Positions 17,901 through 27,751 of a stretch of DNA of 64,000 bases are shown here, one piece after another (position 1 is the first letter of the stretch; each line of letters opens with the position of its first letter). The DNA is from Pycnococcus provasolii (taxonomy: Eukaryota; Chlorophyta; Pseudoscourfieldiophyceae; Pseudoscourfieldiales). The DNA lies in contig CP150554.1 in NCBI GenBank assembly GCA_049487715.1, positions 1 to 64,000 of the forward strand, written 5' to 3'. The notes under the pieces were generated by a model that saw only the letters and a list, made by a program, of their open reading frames with translations, did no database searches and had not been told where the DNA came from. The position numbers were made by a program, and so were the translations under genes.

Positions 17901-20900
17901 TTAAGCTTCGCCAAGCAAGTTCTGCACCTTCTCCACATCAGAACTATGCGTCACCCACCGGTCGGAGGACTTCTTCTTCCTCTTCTCGTGATGATACAAA
18001 CAAACGCGCTTGTGCGTTCGCCAATCATTCGATTGGCACTCACTACTGCAGTAGCGCGCCGCGTCACACTTGCAAGAACGCAAATGCGTCCCTTCGTACT
18101 TCGCCTCGCTCGGCGTCTTGCCACACCACATGCAATTTCGAGCAACCATGGATGGCGACATGCAATTTCGAGCAACCATGGATGACAACATGCGCACCTC
18201 ACGTTTCAAGTCCACAATCTGAGACGCTTGCTGTGCAAGCAAATCTTCCATCGTAGGCGGAGGATGTGCCTCTTCTTGCGTGGGCGGCGACGGTTCCGGC
18301 TGCGGCGCGGTATCCGGTTCTTCAAGCACTTGCAGGTCCTTGATGTCCTCCGCCGGAAAAAAAATGGACTGGGTAACCTTCTCAGTGGGGGGCACATCGA
18401 CGGCTGCCACGCGTCCCTCGGTGCCGAACGCCATGACGTTCTCGAGTGCAATTTGTCCATTCTCCGCGTCTATGCTGTGGATCGTTCCTTCATACCGCAC
18501 CTCGGTTTGGCTAATCAAGGATACTTTCCTCCCAACTGCCTTAGATGCAGTGGCGAGAGCACCTTCGCCGTCTTTGCAACGAGCCGCCTTCTCCTCCTCA
18601 GCCTTATGGCGCGCTTCAATCTCCGCGGCGCGCCGCTTCTCCTCCTCGCGCAGGCGACGCTGCTCCTTCCCCTCCTTCTGCTTCCTTTTCTTGGCTTCGT
18701 TTTTCTTCTTTGCCGCCTCCTCCGCAGCTTGCTTGTTCTCCTTCTCAAGATCATCGAGACCAAGCACGTCAGCTTCCGCCGCCGCCGCCTTCTTCGCGGC
18801 ATGCTCCGAAGCTGCCGTCTCGATGCGCATCTGCAGGTACGGCAAGATCAGGCGATGGCTCACCTCAGCGCCAGGGTCAACGCACAGGATATTCGTCAGC
18901 AGCTGCTCCTGGTGCGTGATAGCAGCCTGCGCAACTTCGATCTTGTTGTTGATTTCCTTGATATGATCCATGATCCGGTTGAAAATGTTCACGTCGTCCT
19001 CGGCGCTGCATAGCTTCGGGTGGATGCTCTCGTGGAACTTGCGCCTCGTGCGCTCAAGCCTCGCCTGAGTCGCCTCCTCACGCTCCTCCATCGCGCTGTT
19101 TTGCGCCTGCGCCGCGGCGTTGGCAGCAGATGTCTCGTCGCCGCCCGCCGCCGCGGAAGCCGTTGCCTGAGCGCTGGGATCTTCGGAGACCTCATCACAT
19201 GAAGCAAATGATATGCGTTGATATGCGTTATCAATTGTCTCCATCCACGCTGTGAGCTGTTGGCGCTCGCACTCTGCATTCTCGATAGCTTTGAAGCTTT
19301 TACTTGCAATCTCCTGATCAAGGTGCCCGATCTCGCCCTTGGCAATCTTGAGATCGATCCATCTTCCTTTGTTAATCTTCATTGTGCGACCCTCGTGCTC
19401 CAGCACATGAATCTTCGCGTTCGTCAGAACTTCCTCGCGTCGAAGCAGCGTGCGCATCTGCTCGTCGTTGATCTCAGGGTGTGTGGGTGGTGGTGGAGGT
19501 TGCGAATTTTCGTTGGAGCCGGTGGATGCTGTGGATGGACCAGCTTCCTGGCCTGCGGGAGTATCGCCGTTCGACGACGCGGATGAGCCGGAGGCGGCTG
19601 CTGCCGCCGCGGCACGCTCCTGGTACAGTGGTAGGTGTGGTGGCAGCGGAAGGCCAGCAGTATTCTTGCGCATCTGCAACATGCCGTTCATGAGCTCTCT
19701 CGCGCGCTTCTTCTCATTTTCGTAGCCCTGCTGCTCTGCGAGTGCGCCCACGAGTCCCTCGTAAGCCTGCTGCGCGGCGGTGGCAAGAGACTCGCATCCC
19801 AGGGTGCGCTTCGCGGACGCTCGTGCCTTCTCCATCGTGCGCACGATGCGCCCGTACACCCAGTCGAGCACGAGTCCGCGGCAGTCTTTGCTATTCTCCA
19901 CACGGCATGGTTGCCCATCCTCCCCAATCTGATTACGTTCCAGCCATTGCAGCCATTTGGGGTGCACATTAATCTCCGCCGCCTCCTGGTCGTACGTGAA
20001 GAGGTCAATCTCGTCCTCGATATCGTCGGGATCGTTCGGATCGCGCGGCTTGTTGAGCTCCGCGGCGTATCCCTCGACGCGATCAAGCAGATACTCCTCG
20101 CACCTCTCCAAGCTGTTTGTGCTGAGCAGCTTAAGGTCCGCGTACACGATTTGTGTCGACGTCGACTGTCTCTCAACTCCGTCGGGTATATTGTCGTTGA
20201 CGAAGCGAAGCACGGGCAGAAGGCACGAGTCGAAGAGGCACTGCTCTTCGTGATGCATGTGATCGAGGATGGTGCATATCTTGGTGATAGTCCTTTGGCG
20301 AGCCCATTCGGTGAGCTTTTTCTGCGGTATGCGCCGCTGCCGGTCACGCGTTTTGATTACCTCTTCGACCTGTCTCGCGTCGTCTGCGACAGTCTCCAGG
20401 AGGTTCGCCATGCGTTCTCGCAGCGCCGTCTCGGCGGGCGTGGGTGGTCGTCCCGGCTTAACAGGCTGGAGGTTGAGGTTGTGGTTGGTGGTGAGATGGT
20501 TGCGTAACTCCTCGGAAGTGTGGAAGATGGGCGGGCTTTCGAGGTCCTCGTTGAGTGTGCACTTCCACATCTTCCACGTGCCGTGCGACTCCATGCGATC
20601 CAGAGACTCGTGCAAGCGTTTTATCATTTTATCATATTTGACCTGCGTTACGTTGTTCATCTCCGTTGCGTGCGACTCGAGCTGCGAGCTTATAAGCAAG
20701 GTTCTGTAAGCTTGTTCGAGTGGCATGCGTAATAACAGGCGTTTTTCTTCTAAATGGAGTGTTTCCCAGAACGTGCTTACCCTTAACAGACCGTCGTTTT
20801 GCGTCTTATTATTAGGGACCGAGGCCGGGACCACTACTGGAGACAAGACTGTGGACGGCACCATCATTCGCCCCTTATTATTAAGCTGCTGCACGTTCTG

Positions 20901-20981
20901 CGCCGGCAACGCTTTCTTCTTAAGCTTTAACTGCCCATGAGAATGGATCCCACCACTGCTCTCATGCGTGCTCGCCCCCAT
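17901..20981 (-). CDS. Large protein with LSM14/Scd6 Lsm domain and MYND zinc finger
   Basis: A 1026-residue protein. The N-terminal third has FWETLHLEEKRLLLRMPLEQ (about residues 70-90), a segment reminiscent of plant NST1-like stress proteins, and a long helical region. The middle is low complexity (Ala/Ser, poly-Pro), then strongly charged coiled coil rich in KK/EE (about 740-800). Residues about 816-890 are an Lsm domain of the LSM14/Scd6 class: VGRKVSLISQTEVRYEG, then ENVMAFGTEGR and FFPAEDIKDLQV. LSM14 proteins act in P-bodies and translational repression. A MYND zinc finger follows at about 950-994 (CMWCG, SCKCDAARYCSSEC, WRTHKRVC). Lsm plus MYND in one chain is unusual. Just before the MYND domain a 30-bp tandem duplication repeats MVARNCM. 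The frame stays open upstream to 21137 through a C-tract; the ATG at 20981 is preferred. Confidence 0.85.
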   Translation of the reverse strand: MGASTHESSGGIHSHGQLKLKKKALPAQNVQQLNNKGRMMVPSTVLSPVVVPASVPNNKTQNDGLLRVSTFWETLHLEEKRLLLRMPLEQAYRTLLISSQLESHATEMNNVTQVKYDKMIKRLHESLDRMESHGTWKMWKCTLNEDLESPPIFHTSEELRNHLTTNHNLNLQPVKPGRPPTPAETALRERMANLLETVADDARQVEEVIKTRDRQRRIPQKKLTEWARQRTITKICTILDHMHHEEQCLFDSCLLPVLRFVNDNIPDGVERQSTSTQIVYADLKLLSTNSLERCEEYLLDRVEGYAAELNKPRDPNDPDDIEDEIDLFTYDQEAAEINVHPKWLQWLERNQIGEDGQPCRVENSKDCRGLVLDWVYGRIVRTMEKARASAKRTLGCESLATAAQQAYEGLVGALAEQQGYENEKKRARELMNGMLQMRKNTAGLPLPPHLPLYQERAAAAAAASGSSASSNGDTPAGQEAGPSTASTGSNENSQPPPPPTHPEINDEQMRTLLRREEVLTNAKIHVLEHEGRTMKINKGRWIDLKIAKGEIGHLDQEIASKSFKAIENAECERQQLTAWMETIDNAYQRISFASCDEVSEDPSAQATASAAAGGDETSAANAAAQAQNSAMEEREEATQARLERTRRKFHESIHPKLCSAEDDVNIFNRIMDHIKEINNKIEVAQAAITHQEQLLTNILCVDPGAEVSHRLILPYLQMRIETAASEHAAKKAAAAEADVLGLDDLEKENKQAAEEAAKKKNEAKKRKQKEGKEQRRLREEEKRRAAEIEARHKAEEEKAARCKDGEGALATASKAVGRKVSLISQTEVRYEGTIHSIDAENGQIALENVMAFGTEGRVAAVDVPPTEKVTQSIFFPAEDIKDLQVLEEPDTAPQPEPSPPTQEEAHPPPTMEDLLAQQASQIVDLKREVRMLSSMVARNCMSPSMVARNCMWCGKTPSEAKYEGTHLRSCKCDAARYCSSECQSNDWRTHKRVCLYHHEKRKKKSSDRWVTHSSDVEKVQNLLGEA
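18129..18188 (-). repeat. 30-bp tandem duplication inside the LSM14/MYND gene
   Basis: Two adjacent 30-bp units (18129-18158 and 18159-18188) differ only in their last few bases (GATGGCGA against GATGACAA). The duplication preserves the frame and doubles the peptide MVARNCM immediately before the first zinc pair of the MYND finger. Near-identity suggests a recent event. Confidence 0.95.
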
Positions 20982-21467
20982 GCTTGCTGTTGCGAGAAGA
21001 ATGGATGAATGTGATGGCGGGAACGGGACTGTGGTAGACTGGGAAAGGTGTGATTTTACCTGAAACGTCCGGCCAGCAGGAAAAACAACACCCCCCCCCC
21101 CCGGGTCCCTTGCACAGTGCACACCGGCCAGGTACACCGGCCACCTACACCGGCCGCGAACTATTCCTACAGAGCTTGCCAGAGCTTGCAGGGACCCTCC
21201 GCGTTCGGGCGCTTGACCACCTTAATCAACGCGATGCAACACCATCCGGTGTGCAAGGCCGCAAGGGACCTGTTGATTAGGGCAGGATGAGGGCGAGGAT
21301 TAGGGCATTAGGGTTAGGGTTAGGGTTAGAGCATTAGGGTTCTATGAGGATGTGCTCCCTCAACTTGAGCCTCCACTTTTCTCTTTCCCACACTTTTCGT
21401 TTTTCGTTTTCGTTCGTGACACCACCTTGTCACCGCACTTGCGTCTGCGTCTGCGTCTGCTGCGTCT
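20982..21467. promoter_or_regulatory. Divergent promoter spacer with C-tract, 13-bp repeats and TTAGGG tract
   Basis: The spacer divides the LSM14/MYND gene (minus) from the WD40 gene (plus). A run of 12 C lies at 21091-21102. Three copies of ACACCGGCC at 21121, 21134 and 21147 have an exact 13-bp period. TTAGGG units occur at 21308-21329, with another at 21334-21341. A short GTCTGC repeat lies near 21445 just before the WD40 start. The promoter role is inferred from gene orientation. Confidence 0.6.
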
Positions 21468-22682
21468 ATGGCGCCTCCTAGTCAAGGCTTGGAGTACGTG
21501 CTTCGTCCACCTTCGTGTTTAACACCTTCCGCACACTTGAATGTCGCGCGATTCTCTCCTTCTCCTTCTTCCTCCTCATCTTCTCATCGGCGTCGCCTTC
21601 TCATCGGCGCGTCCGACGGTACCATCGAAATCACGTCTCTGAACTCGCGTCGGCCGATCTACGCAACTAACGTACAAGAACATTGTACACAATCAGCAGC
21701 TGCCACGTCAGGCGACGGGGCAGCCATACTCGAAGCGCACTGGCTATCCGCATCGTCATTCGCTGTGCAGACGCGCGCGGGACGCGTACTCATCATAGAC
21801 GCAGACGCCGCAACGAACACGACGACAGACTCGATTGAAAACGAAGCGTTCTCGTTCGCGAGAATGACAACTGACGGTGCAGGAAACCTTCTGGCGGTGC
21901 CCACGGCGTCGCGGGCAGACGACACGGGTGGCTCAGGCGCGTCGGCGGTAATCGACGTGCGCTCGCCGAACGATAACGTCGCCGTCGTCAACCCGGACAA
22001 GGCGGGCGCGCTTTGCGCACTGCAGTTACTCGGTAGCGGCGCAGCTCCACTTCTCGCGACTGGGCACGAGGATGGACACGTGCGCCTCTTCGACTTGCGT
22101 GCTGGAGGCGTGCTCGTCAAGCCGACCGCGTCAGTCGCACCGGAGCAAGGCAGCAACAGCAGCAGGAGCGCCGCCGCCGCCGGCGGCGTGCGTGGCGAAC
22201 AACGCGCAACACCGAGATGGCGGCTAGCGAAGGAGGGCACACGCGATGTGGCAGCAACCACGCCCGTGCTTGCGATCAATCTACCTCCTGATGGACGAGG
22301 CGTGGGCGCATGCGGCGGAGCGACGGAGCGCATATCTGTGCTATCTGTGAACGCCGCCGCGTCGGTGGACGAGGTGATGCAAGTGCAGTCTCATTTCACG
22401 ATGCGCGAGGGCAGCGGAGGCGTGAACCACATCGCGGCGATACGAGAGGAGAGCGGCGCGTTGTTCGTGACGAGCGGATGGGACGGCCGCGTTCGCCTGT
22501 GGGAAGCCGCGAACGCGAATGCGGTAAATGTGGGCAAGCCGCTGACGCTGCGCTACCACGATCGCGGCGTGTCGATGTGCGACGTTCTGTACGACAAAGC
22601 ACCCTCCTCCTCTTCTTCGTCGCCATCTCTTCGCATTGCAAGCGCCGGGCGTGACGGCCGCGTCGCACTGTGGCACGTGTAA
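21468..22682 (+). CDS. WD40-repeat protein, possibly GNB1L/ASTRA-associated-like
   Basis: A 404-residue WD40 beta-propeller. Recognisable blades include LLIGASDGTIEITSLNSRRP (about 45-65), LLATGHEDGHVRLFDLRAG (about 193-211), LFVTSGWDGRVRLWEAA (about 335-351) and LRIASAGRDGRVALWHV at the very C-terminus. The spacing and the final pair of blades resemble GNB1L/ASA1-type small propellers, which in fungi and animals work with the TTT/ASTRA chaperone complex for PIKK kinases. That family call is tentative; a generic WD40 scaffold is certain. Ser-rich low-complexity stretches occur in loops (about 29-37 and near residue 383). The ATG at 21468 follows a GTCTGC repeat. The stop is 58 bp from the convergent CCDC93 gene. 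Confidence 0.85.
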   Translation: MAPPSQGLEYVLRPPSCLTPSAHLNVARFSPSPSSSSSSHRRRLLIGASDGTIEITSLNSRRPIYATNVQEHCTQSAAATSGDGAAILEAHWLSASSFAVQTRAGRVLIIDADAATNTTTDSIENEAFSFARMTTDGAGNLLAVPTASRADDTGGSGASAVIDVRSPNDNVAVVNPDKAGALCALQLLGSGAAPLLATGHEDGHVRLFDLRAGGVLVKPTASVAPEQGSNSSRSAAAAGGVRGEQRATPRWRLAKEGTRDVAATTPVLAINLPPDGRGVGACGGATERISVLSVNAAASVDEVMQVQSHFTMREGSGGVNHIAAIREESGALFVTSGWDGRVRLWEAANANAVNVGKPLTLRYHDRGVSMCDVLYDKAPSSSSSSPSLRIASAGRDGRVALWHV

Positions 22683-22740
22683 CAATAGTCTACTGTATGT
22701 AACAAGTCTTCTTAATTTGTTTTTAGATCGCTATATATAG

Positions 22741-24504
22741 TCAAAGTTGATGCTGCTTTGCCTGAGCGTACAGGCGCTCCAAGCTTAAGCTTAAGCTCTG
22801 CAGGTCGCGAACACGGGTGTTGTACTCGCGAACGCGCTCACTTGCACTTGCAAACTGTGCATCGCTCAACGCACTGAGGCGAACGCTCTCCGCCAACTTA
22901 GACTCCGTCTTTTCGAGAAGCTTGGTCACGCTACCTAAAATGCCGTGCAAAGTCTCAACCAAGTTGGCGCGCGTCTCGGCACTTTGTGTCGCCGTCGAGA
23001 ATTGGTCTTTGATGCTGCTTAGCAGAGAGTACTCCTTCGTCACGAAGCCGAGCTCGGAGGCGAGCGTGTTATGCGTATCGTAGTGACGGCGCGTCTCTTG
23101 CAGCTTCGCCTGAACCTCCTCGTACAGCTCGACGAAGCGCCTCTCGAATTGGAGCAGCTCGGCGCGCGTAGGAACCGCGTCAAGCTTTCGACGAAGGCTG
23201 TCGATGGCGCGCTGGCGCCGCGCCGCCGCACCGCGCGCCGCGGACAGCTTCTCCATCTCCGCATTGTACGTCTCGTCCACCTCCGCGATGCGCGACGCCT
23301 GCTCGGCACTCAGCAGCGGCGCCGCGCTCGTCGCAGCCTCAGCCTCAGCCTGCAGGTCTGCTAGAGATGCGCGGCACTCAGCCTTGTATGCCTTGACGCG
23401 CGCCGACGCCGCGTCCACGTCGCGGAGCTTGCTCACTACTGCTTCGAGCTGCTCGGATGTTCCGTTGGCAGCCGCCGCGGCGCGCGCGTTCTGTACCGAC
23501 GCTCGCGCTTCCTCCGCCGCAGACTTGTGATTTGCAACCTCCGCCTGGACGTCCGAAAGCGCGTTGGCAGCCTCCTTCGCGCGCGCCTCCGCCGCGGAAG
23601 CGCGCTCCTCCGCGGTGTCGCGAGCAGCCTCCAGAGCCGCCACCTTACGGCTGTGCGCGACAAGTCGCTCGCCGATTCCGTCGCCCAACTCTGCCTGCGA
23701 CACCGCCGCGGCAATCTCGTCGCCGCGCATGCTCACAAGCCCTGCGGCGAACGCGCCACTCACGCCTCCGCTCGCGTCTGTGAGCATCGTCGTGGCGTCG
23801 TCCTCGTCTATCGACGCCGCCGCGGTGCCTTCCGCGGCGCTGCCACTAGCTGTGGTACCTGCGGCCGTCGACGCAGATGTCGTCGACGCGGGCGAGTATC
23901 GCTGCACAAGTCCTCGGTGTCCGTACTCCATGAGAGTCCACCTTGCCCTTTCCTGCGCACCTGCCCCCTCCGCCGGTGCGACATCCGCTCTCCTTCGCAG
24001 CGTTCGCATCGGCCTGTACTTCGCGGCAAGTTTTTCGAGCATCTCAACGTTCTTCTTCGCGCCCTCCAGCTGTTCCTTGACGGCGTCGCACACGTCCGCG
24101 TACTGCGTTCCGTGTCTGTACAAGGCGTACGCGCGCGTGACGTCCCCAAACTCCGCGCGCGTCGCGATGACTTGCTTGACGAGCCACCTGACGACTGGCA
24201 GCAGCGCGTCTAGGTCGAGACCTTGAATTTGGTGCGCTTGCAGTGGGTGCGGGCACTTCATTTTCTTCAAGGATGCTTCGATTTGTTCGCCCAAGGCAAT
24301 TTTGTCCCCGAGTTTGAGTTCCTCGGAGAAGAAGAGGTTGAAGTTGATGTCAACGGACGACATGGTGATTGCCCACGAGAGCCCACCAACGATTTTGTCG
24401 AACGGCGTTACAGAGGGAAGGCGCGCTCGGAAGTACCCGCCTGCTAATAGTAGGTCCAGGACTTCTCTGAGAGACTCAACACTCATCGTCGACGACATGT
24501 CCAT
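22741..24504 (-). CDS. CCDC93: CCDC93-like subunit of the CCC (COMMD/CCDC22/CCDC93) complex
   Basis: A 587-residue protein. The N-terminal domain is strongly CCDC93-like: LREVLDLLLAGGYFRARLPS, then PFDKIVGGLSWAIT, KMKCPHPLQAHQIQGLDLD and VVRWLVKQVIATR. The C-terminal half is coiled coil (about 310-580) with a conserved patch around ELLQFERRFVELYEEVQ and HYDTHNTLASELGFV. In animals CCDC93 with CCDC22 and COMMD proteins forms the CCC complex that works with Retriever and WASH in endosomal recycling. The linker (about 210-300) is Ala/Thr-rich. The ATG at 24504 is chosen; MSS at 24498 is an equally good alternative. The upstream open frame to 24624 encodes Pro/Ser-rich sequence without conservation. 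It lies divergent to the ABC transporter gene. Confidence 0.92.
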   Translation of the reverse strand: MDMSSTMSVESLREVLDLLLAGGYFRARLPSVTPFDKIVGGLSWAITMSSVDINFNLFFSEELKLGDKIALGEQIEASLKKMKCPHPLQAHQIQGLDLDALLPVVRWLVKQVIATRAEFGDVTRAYALYRHGTQYADVCDAVKEQLEGAKKNVEMLEKLAAKYRPMRTLRRRADVAPAEGAGAQERARWTLMEYGHRGLVQRYSPASTTSASTAAGTTASGSAAEGTAAASIDEDDATTMLTDASGGVSGAFAAGLVSMRGDEIAAAVSQAELGDGIGERLVAHSRKVAALEAARDTAEERASAAEARAKEAANALSDVQAEVANHKSAAEEARASVQNARAAAAANGTSEQLEAVVSKLRDVDAASARVKAYKAECRASLADLQAEAEAATSAAPLLSAEQASRIAEVDETYNAEMEKLSAARGAAARRQRAIDSLRRKLDAVPTRAELLQFERRFVELYEEVQAKLQETRRHYDTHNTLASELGFVTKEYSLLSSIKDQFSTATQSAETRANLVETLHGILGSVTKLLEKTESKLAESVRLSALSDAQFASASERVREYNTRVRDLQSLSLSLERLYAQAKQHQL

Positions 24505-24804
24505 GATGTGACTGCAAGGGGGCTGCGAAATGAAGTGATTGCCACCAGGGAGCAAGCTGGGAGGGAGGGAGGAAAAGCAAAGGGGGGAGGAGGGGGACGG
24601 GACCCAGGCGTTAAAAAGCTTCAAGGGGAAGCAAGAGAACGGAACGTGTTAGGGTTAGGGTTACCTCTAGGGTTACCTCTGAACCCCTAAAGGCTCCCTC
24701 CTCCCTCCTTAAAGTATTCTGGGATTGTGGTGGCCCTTCAACGTTTCTTCCCTTCGTTTCTGTCGTCTTTCATCATCCTCTTTTAACGCTTTCTGGCAAT
24801 CTTC
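24505..24804. promoter_or_regulatory. Divergent promoter spacer with TTAGGG tract
   Basis: The spacer separates the CCDC93 (minus) and ABC transporter (plus) starts. TTAGGGTTAGGGTTA lies at 24649-24663, followed by CTCTAGGGTTACCTCT and CCCCTAAAGG to about 24691. A purine-rich block (GGGAGGGAGGAAAAG) lies at 24560-24600. Promoter function is inferred from orientation. Confidence 0.6.
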
Positions 24805-27666
24805 ATGTCGGCGACAACCACCACAGGCACACTCACAGGCACACGCGCAGTCTCCAGGAGATGGCGCGCTTTGGCCTTCTTGGCAATGTTTGCCCTACTG
24901 GTATCACTCATCGACTTTACAGCGACTGTACTACTGTACGTGTCCATAGCGTCTTCATCACCACTCTCTGTCACTCTCGTGCTCTCAGAAGTGTCTCGGG
25001 CACTCGTCTTAGCTTGCAAGATGGAAGCAGCTTCAGTCAACGCAGGGGCGGACTATGTGATGTTTGCTATTGTGAGGATTGTCGCGGTTATCCTGGCAAG
25101 TGGTGTGCACCTCGCGGCGTGGCGAAAACCTGTCGACGAAACGAAAAGTGAAAGTGAGTCAGCAACATCACCAGAAAAACGAACGATGGCACAATCGAAC
25201 GAGTCACAGGAAAACGATGACACGCCACGACAAAGACACCCAAACCACCCGTTCCCGCCGCCTATGACGGAAGACTCTATGGCGGCATTCAACGCCATAT
25301 CCAAGGTGTGGAGCTCCACGCTCGTATGGGCGCTAGACTCCGTCTTGATGGTCGCTACCGCCGGGGCGGGAATCTGGTTCTCCGTCGTGTGGTGCACGGC
25401 AAGAATCGCGCTGCTCATCTGGTCACACGACCAAAGAGGGGGCGTGCAGCCAAAACCGCTCGCCGCGAACGCCATCGCACTGCAACTCACGTCGCTCGCG
25501 TTCGCCAGCCTACACGCATACCTCTACCACCGTCGACGACGCGTCTGGTTTGACCCAGAGCTTCTCAAGGCGGATGAGAGTGACGACGGCGAAGCGGGGA
25601 GAAGACGGCAGAATTCAAACGGAGACGATAGTCTCGACACACCTCTGCTTTTCACAGCGGCGGAGCCTGCGAGTGAACCCACCACGAACGCAACCGCCGC
25701 CACAACGGAGGAGGAGGACAAGGTTCCGAATGTGACCATGTCAAAGCAGCTCGTGAAGATATTCCGCCTCGCAGCTCCCGACTGGGTGTGGTACGTGTTT
25801 GCTTTTACAAATCTTGTGCTTGCAGTGGCGTGCGAAACTGCGCTTCCAGCATACCAGAGCGGTGCAACGTACGCGCTTCTTTTCGCGAACGACATTCCTG
25901 AATTCAAGCGACAGCTCGTTGGACTCGCATTATCCGCCGTTGGCGTTGGACTCTTTGCCAGCCTTAGAGGAGGCATGCTCTCGTACCAGAATCAGCGACT
26001 CGTCATAAGACTTCAGGAAACGCTCTTTGCCGCATTTTTGGAGCGCAGCGCGCACTTCTTTGATACACATCCGGTTGGCAAGCTATTGAGCCGACTCACG
26101 ACGGATACCGGTCAAATTGGCGACGTGCTTGGCTTAAATATTAATGTGGCTGCGCGTTCCATCCTGCGCGTTATGATGATCGTGGGATACCTCATGAGCG
26201 TCAGCTGGCGCCTCACTTCGTTGATCATAGCTATCAGCGGGATCTTTTACCTCATGAGCGGCATTTACGGACGCTACATCCGCGCGTACGCCAAGGCTAC
26301 GCAGGAGCTCACCGCATCGAGTAACCACATCGCGGAGCAAGCTCTGTCGCTGTTCAAGACGGTGAAGAGCCATGAGGCGGAGCTTTGGGAATTCCGCCGC
26401 TTCCGAGCGAAGAACAAGCTGCGCCTGCGCGTTAGCATGTGGCAGGCGATCACCTATGGTCTCTACACGCTGTTCTTCGAGTCGATGACGAACAACCTTG
26501 TCGCCGTTGTTTTACTTTATGGATACTACCTTCTACGTCACGACCTGATTGACGTGCGGCGACTCACAACCATGCTCTTCTACTCTGATGCGCTCACGTC
26601 GAGCATGCTGTCGATAGCGGACATGTTCACCGATATCATGAGAGCGCTCGGTGCCAGCGAGGAGGTGTTCCAGCTCATCGACGGGTCGCTCGGCACGGCA
26701 GATTTTGGACGTGGGGGAGAGAATCTACTTCTTTTAGATCAGTACCGTCGTTGGACGGGATTTCGCGGCCGAGACGAGGAGGATCCTTCTTCTCGTGGTG
26801 GTGGCACATCGATGATCATTCGCACGGGCAGCGCGACACTGCCCGAGCCACTACGCACGCGAGGTTTCCAGCTCACCTTCGACGGCGTGTGCTTCGCCTA
26901 TCCCAAGAATATTGATCGACCGGTACTCAAGGGCATGTCGTGGGAAGTCGAATCTGGCCGAAGCTTAGCCCTCTGCGGCGGATCTGGCAGTGGAAAGTCC
27001 ACAACCATCAGCCTGATTATGCGCTTTTACGAGCCAACGGGTGGACGGATCTTGGTCAATGGCGTTAATGTCATGGACCCTGGGGGAGGATGCACGCCTG
27101 AAGACTTGACGAAATTTATTCGATCTCGTGTGAGTCTCGTTAGCCAGGAACCTCCGCTGTTCAGCGCGAGCATCCGCGAGAACATCGCGTACGCCAGCAG
27201 CTCGATGGATGATTCGACGGTACTAAGATCTGCCGGGGTTGCGAACGCTCGTGCCTTTGTGGAGCAGATGCCTGACGGCTTTGCAACAATGTGCGGTCCT
27301 CGCGGAGCGAGATTGTCCGGTGGACAAAAGCAGAGGGTCGCGATAGCACGTGCCGTCGCAAAGGACCCCGAGTGCCTATTATTAGACGAGGCAACTTCCG
27401 CGCTTGATGCCGAGAGTGAGCAATTAGTTCAAGAGAGTTTGGAGAGGATCATGGTTGGTCGAACAACCGTGACGATTGCGCACAGGTTGTCAACAATCCG
27501 ATCGGCTGACACGATCTGCTGCGTGGAGAGTGGCCAAGTCGTTGAGAGTGGCACGCATGACGATTTGATTGCTATCGAGGGTGCATACTACAAACTTGTT
27601 TCAAGGCAGCTGTCAGGTTCAAGCGTGGCTCGAAGCATGAACAATCTGTCCACTCTTGCGGAGTAG
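24805..27666 (+). CDS. ABC half-transporter, ABCB/TAP type
   Basis: A 953-residue membrane protein with one transmembrane and one nucleotide-binding domain. The first 270 residues hold extra hydrophobic segments (about 22-45, 50-70, 85-105, 170-205, 225-245), a TMD0-like extension. The ABC exporter domain spans about 310-620 (the intracellular loop FFDTHPVGKLLSRLTTDTGQ is typical). The nucleotide-binding domain has Walker A CGGSGSGKST (about 724-733), Q-loop SLVSQEPPLF, signature LSGGQKQRVAIARA (about 836), Walker B ECLLLDEATSALD (about 855-867) and H-loop TIAHRLST (about 890). All catalytic residues are intact, so it should be active as a dimer. ABCB half-transporters act in vacuolar, mitochondrial or plasma membranes; the substrate and membrane cannot be deduced. 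An acidic linker (residues 105-150) separates the hydrophobic blocks. Confidence 0.95.
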   Translation: MSATTTTGTLTGTRAVSRRWRALAFLAMFALLVSLIDFTATVLLYVSIASSSPLSVTLVLSEVSRALVLACKMEAASVNAGADYVMFAIVRIVAVILASGVHLAAWRKPVDETKSESESATSPEKRTMAQSNESQENDDTPRQRHPNHPFPPPMTEDSMAAFNAISKVWSSTLVWALDSVLMVATAGAGIWFSVVWCTARIALLIWSHDQRGGVQPKPLAANAIALQLTSLAFASLHAYLYHRRRRVWFDPELLKADESDDGEAGRRRQNSNGDDSLDTPLLFTAAEPASEPTTNATAATTEEEDKVPNVTMSKQLVKIFRLAAPDWVWYVFAFTNLVLAVACETALPAYQSGATYALLFANDIPEFKRQLVGLALSAVGVGLFASLRGGMLSYQNQRLVIRLQETLFAAFLERSAHFFDTHPVGKLLSRLTTDTGQIGDVLGLNINVAARSILRVMMIVGYLMSVSWRLTSLIIAISGIFYLMSGIYGRYIRAYAKATQELTASSNHIAEQALSLFKTVKSHEAELWEFRRFRAKNKLRLRVSMWQAITYGLYTLFFESMTNNLVAVVLLYGYYLLRHDLIDVRRLTTMLFYSDALTSSMLSIADMFTDIMRALGASEEVFQLIDGSLGTADFGRGGENLLLLDQYRRWTGFRGRDEEDPSSRGGGTSMIIRTGSATLPEPLRTRGFQLTFDGVCFAYPKNIDRPVLKGMSWEVESGRSLALCGGSGSGKSTTISLIMRFYEPTGGRILVNGVNVMDPGGGCTPEDLTKFIRSRVSLVSQEPPLFSASIRENIAYASSSMDDSTVLRSAGVANARAFVEQMPDGFATMCGPRGARLSGGQKQRVAIARAVAKDPECLLLDEATSALDAESEQLVQESLERIMVGRTTVTIAHRLSTIRSADTICCVESGQVVESGTHDDLIAIEGAYYKLVSRQLSGSSVARSMNNLSTLAE

Positions 27667-27751
27667 TACACATACAGTATTTATGAGACCTACCTTGTTG
27701 TAATTTGTCAAAATTAATTCGCATTGTGGAAGTGAGAAAACATGATACAAC

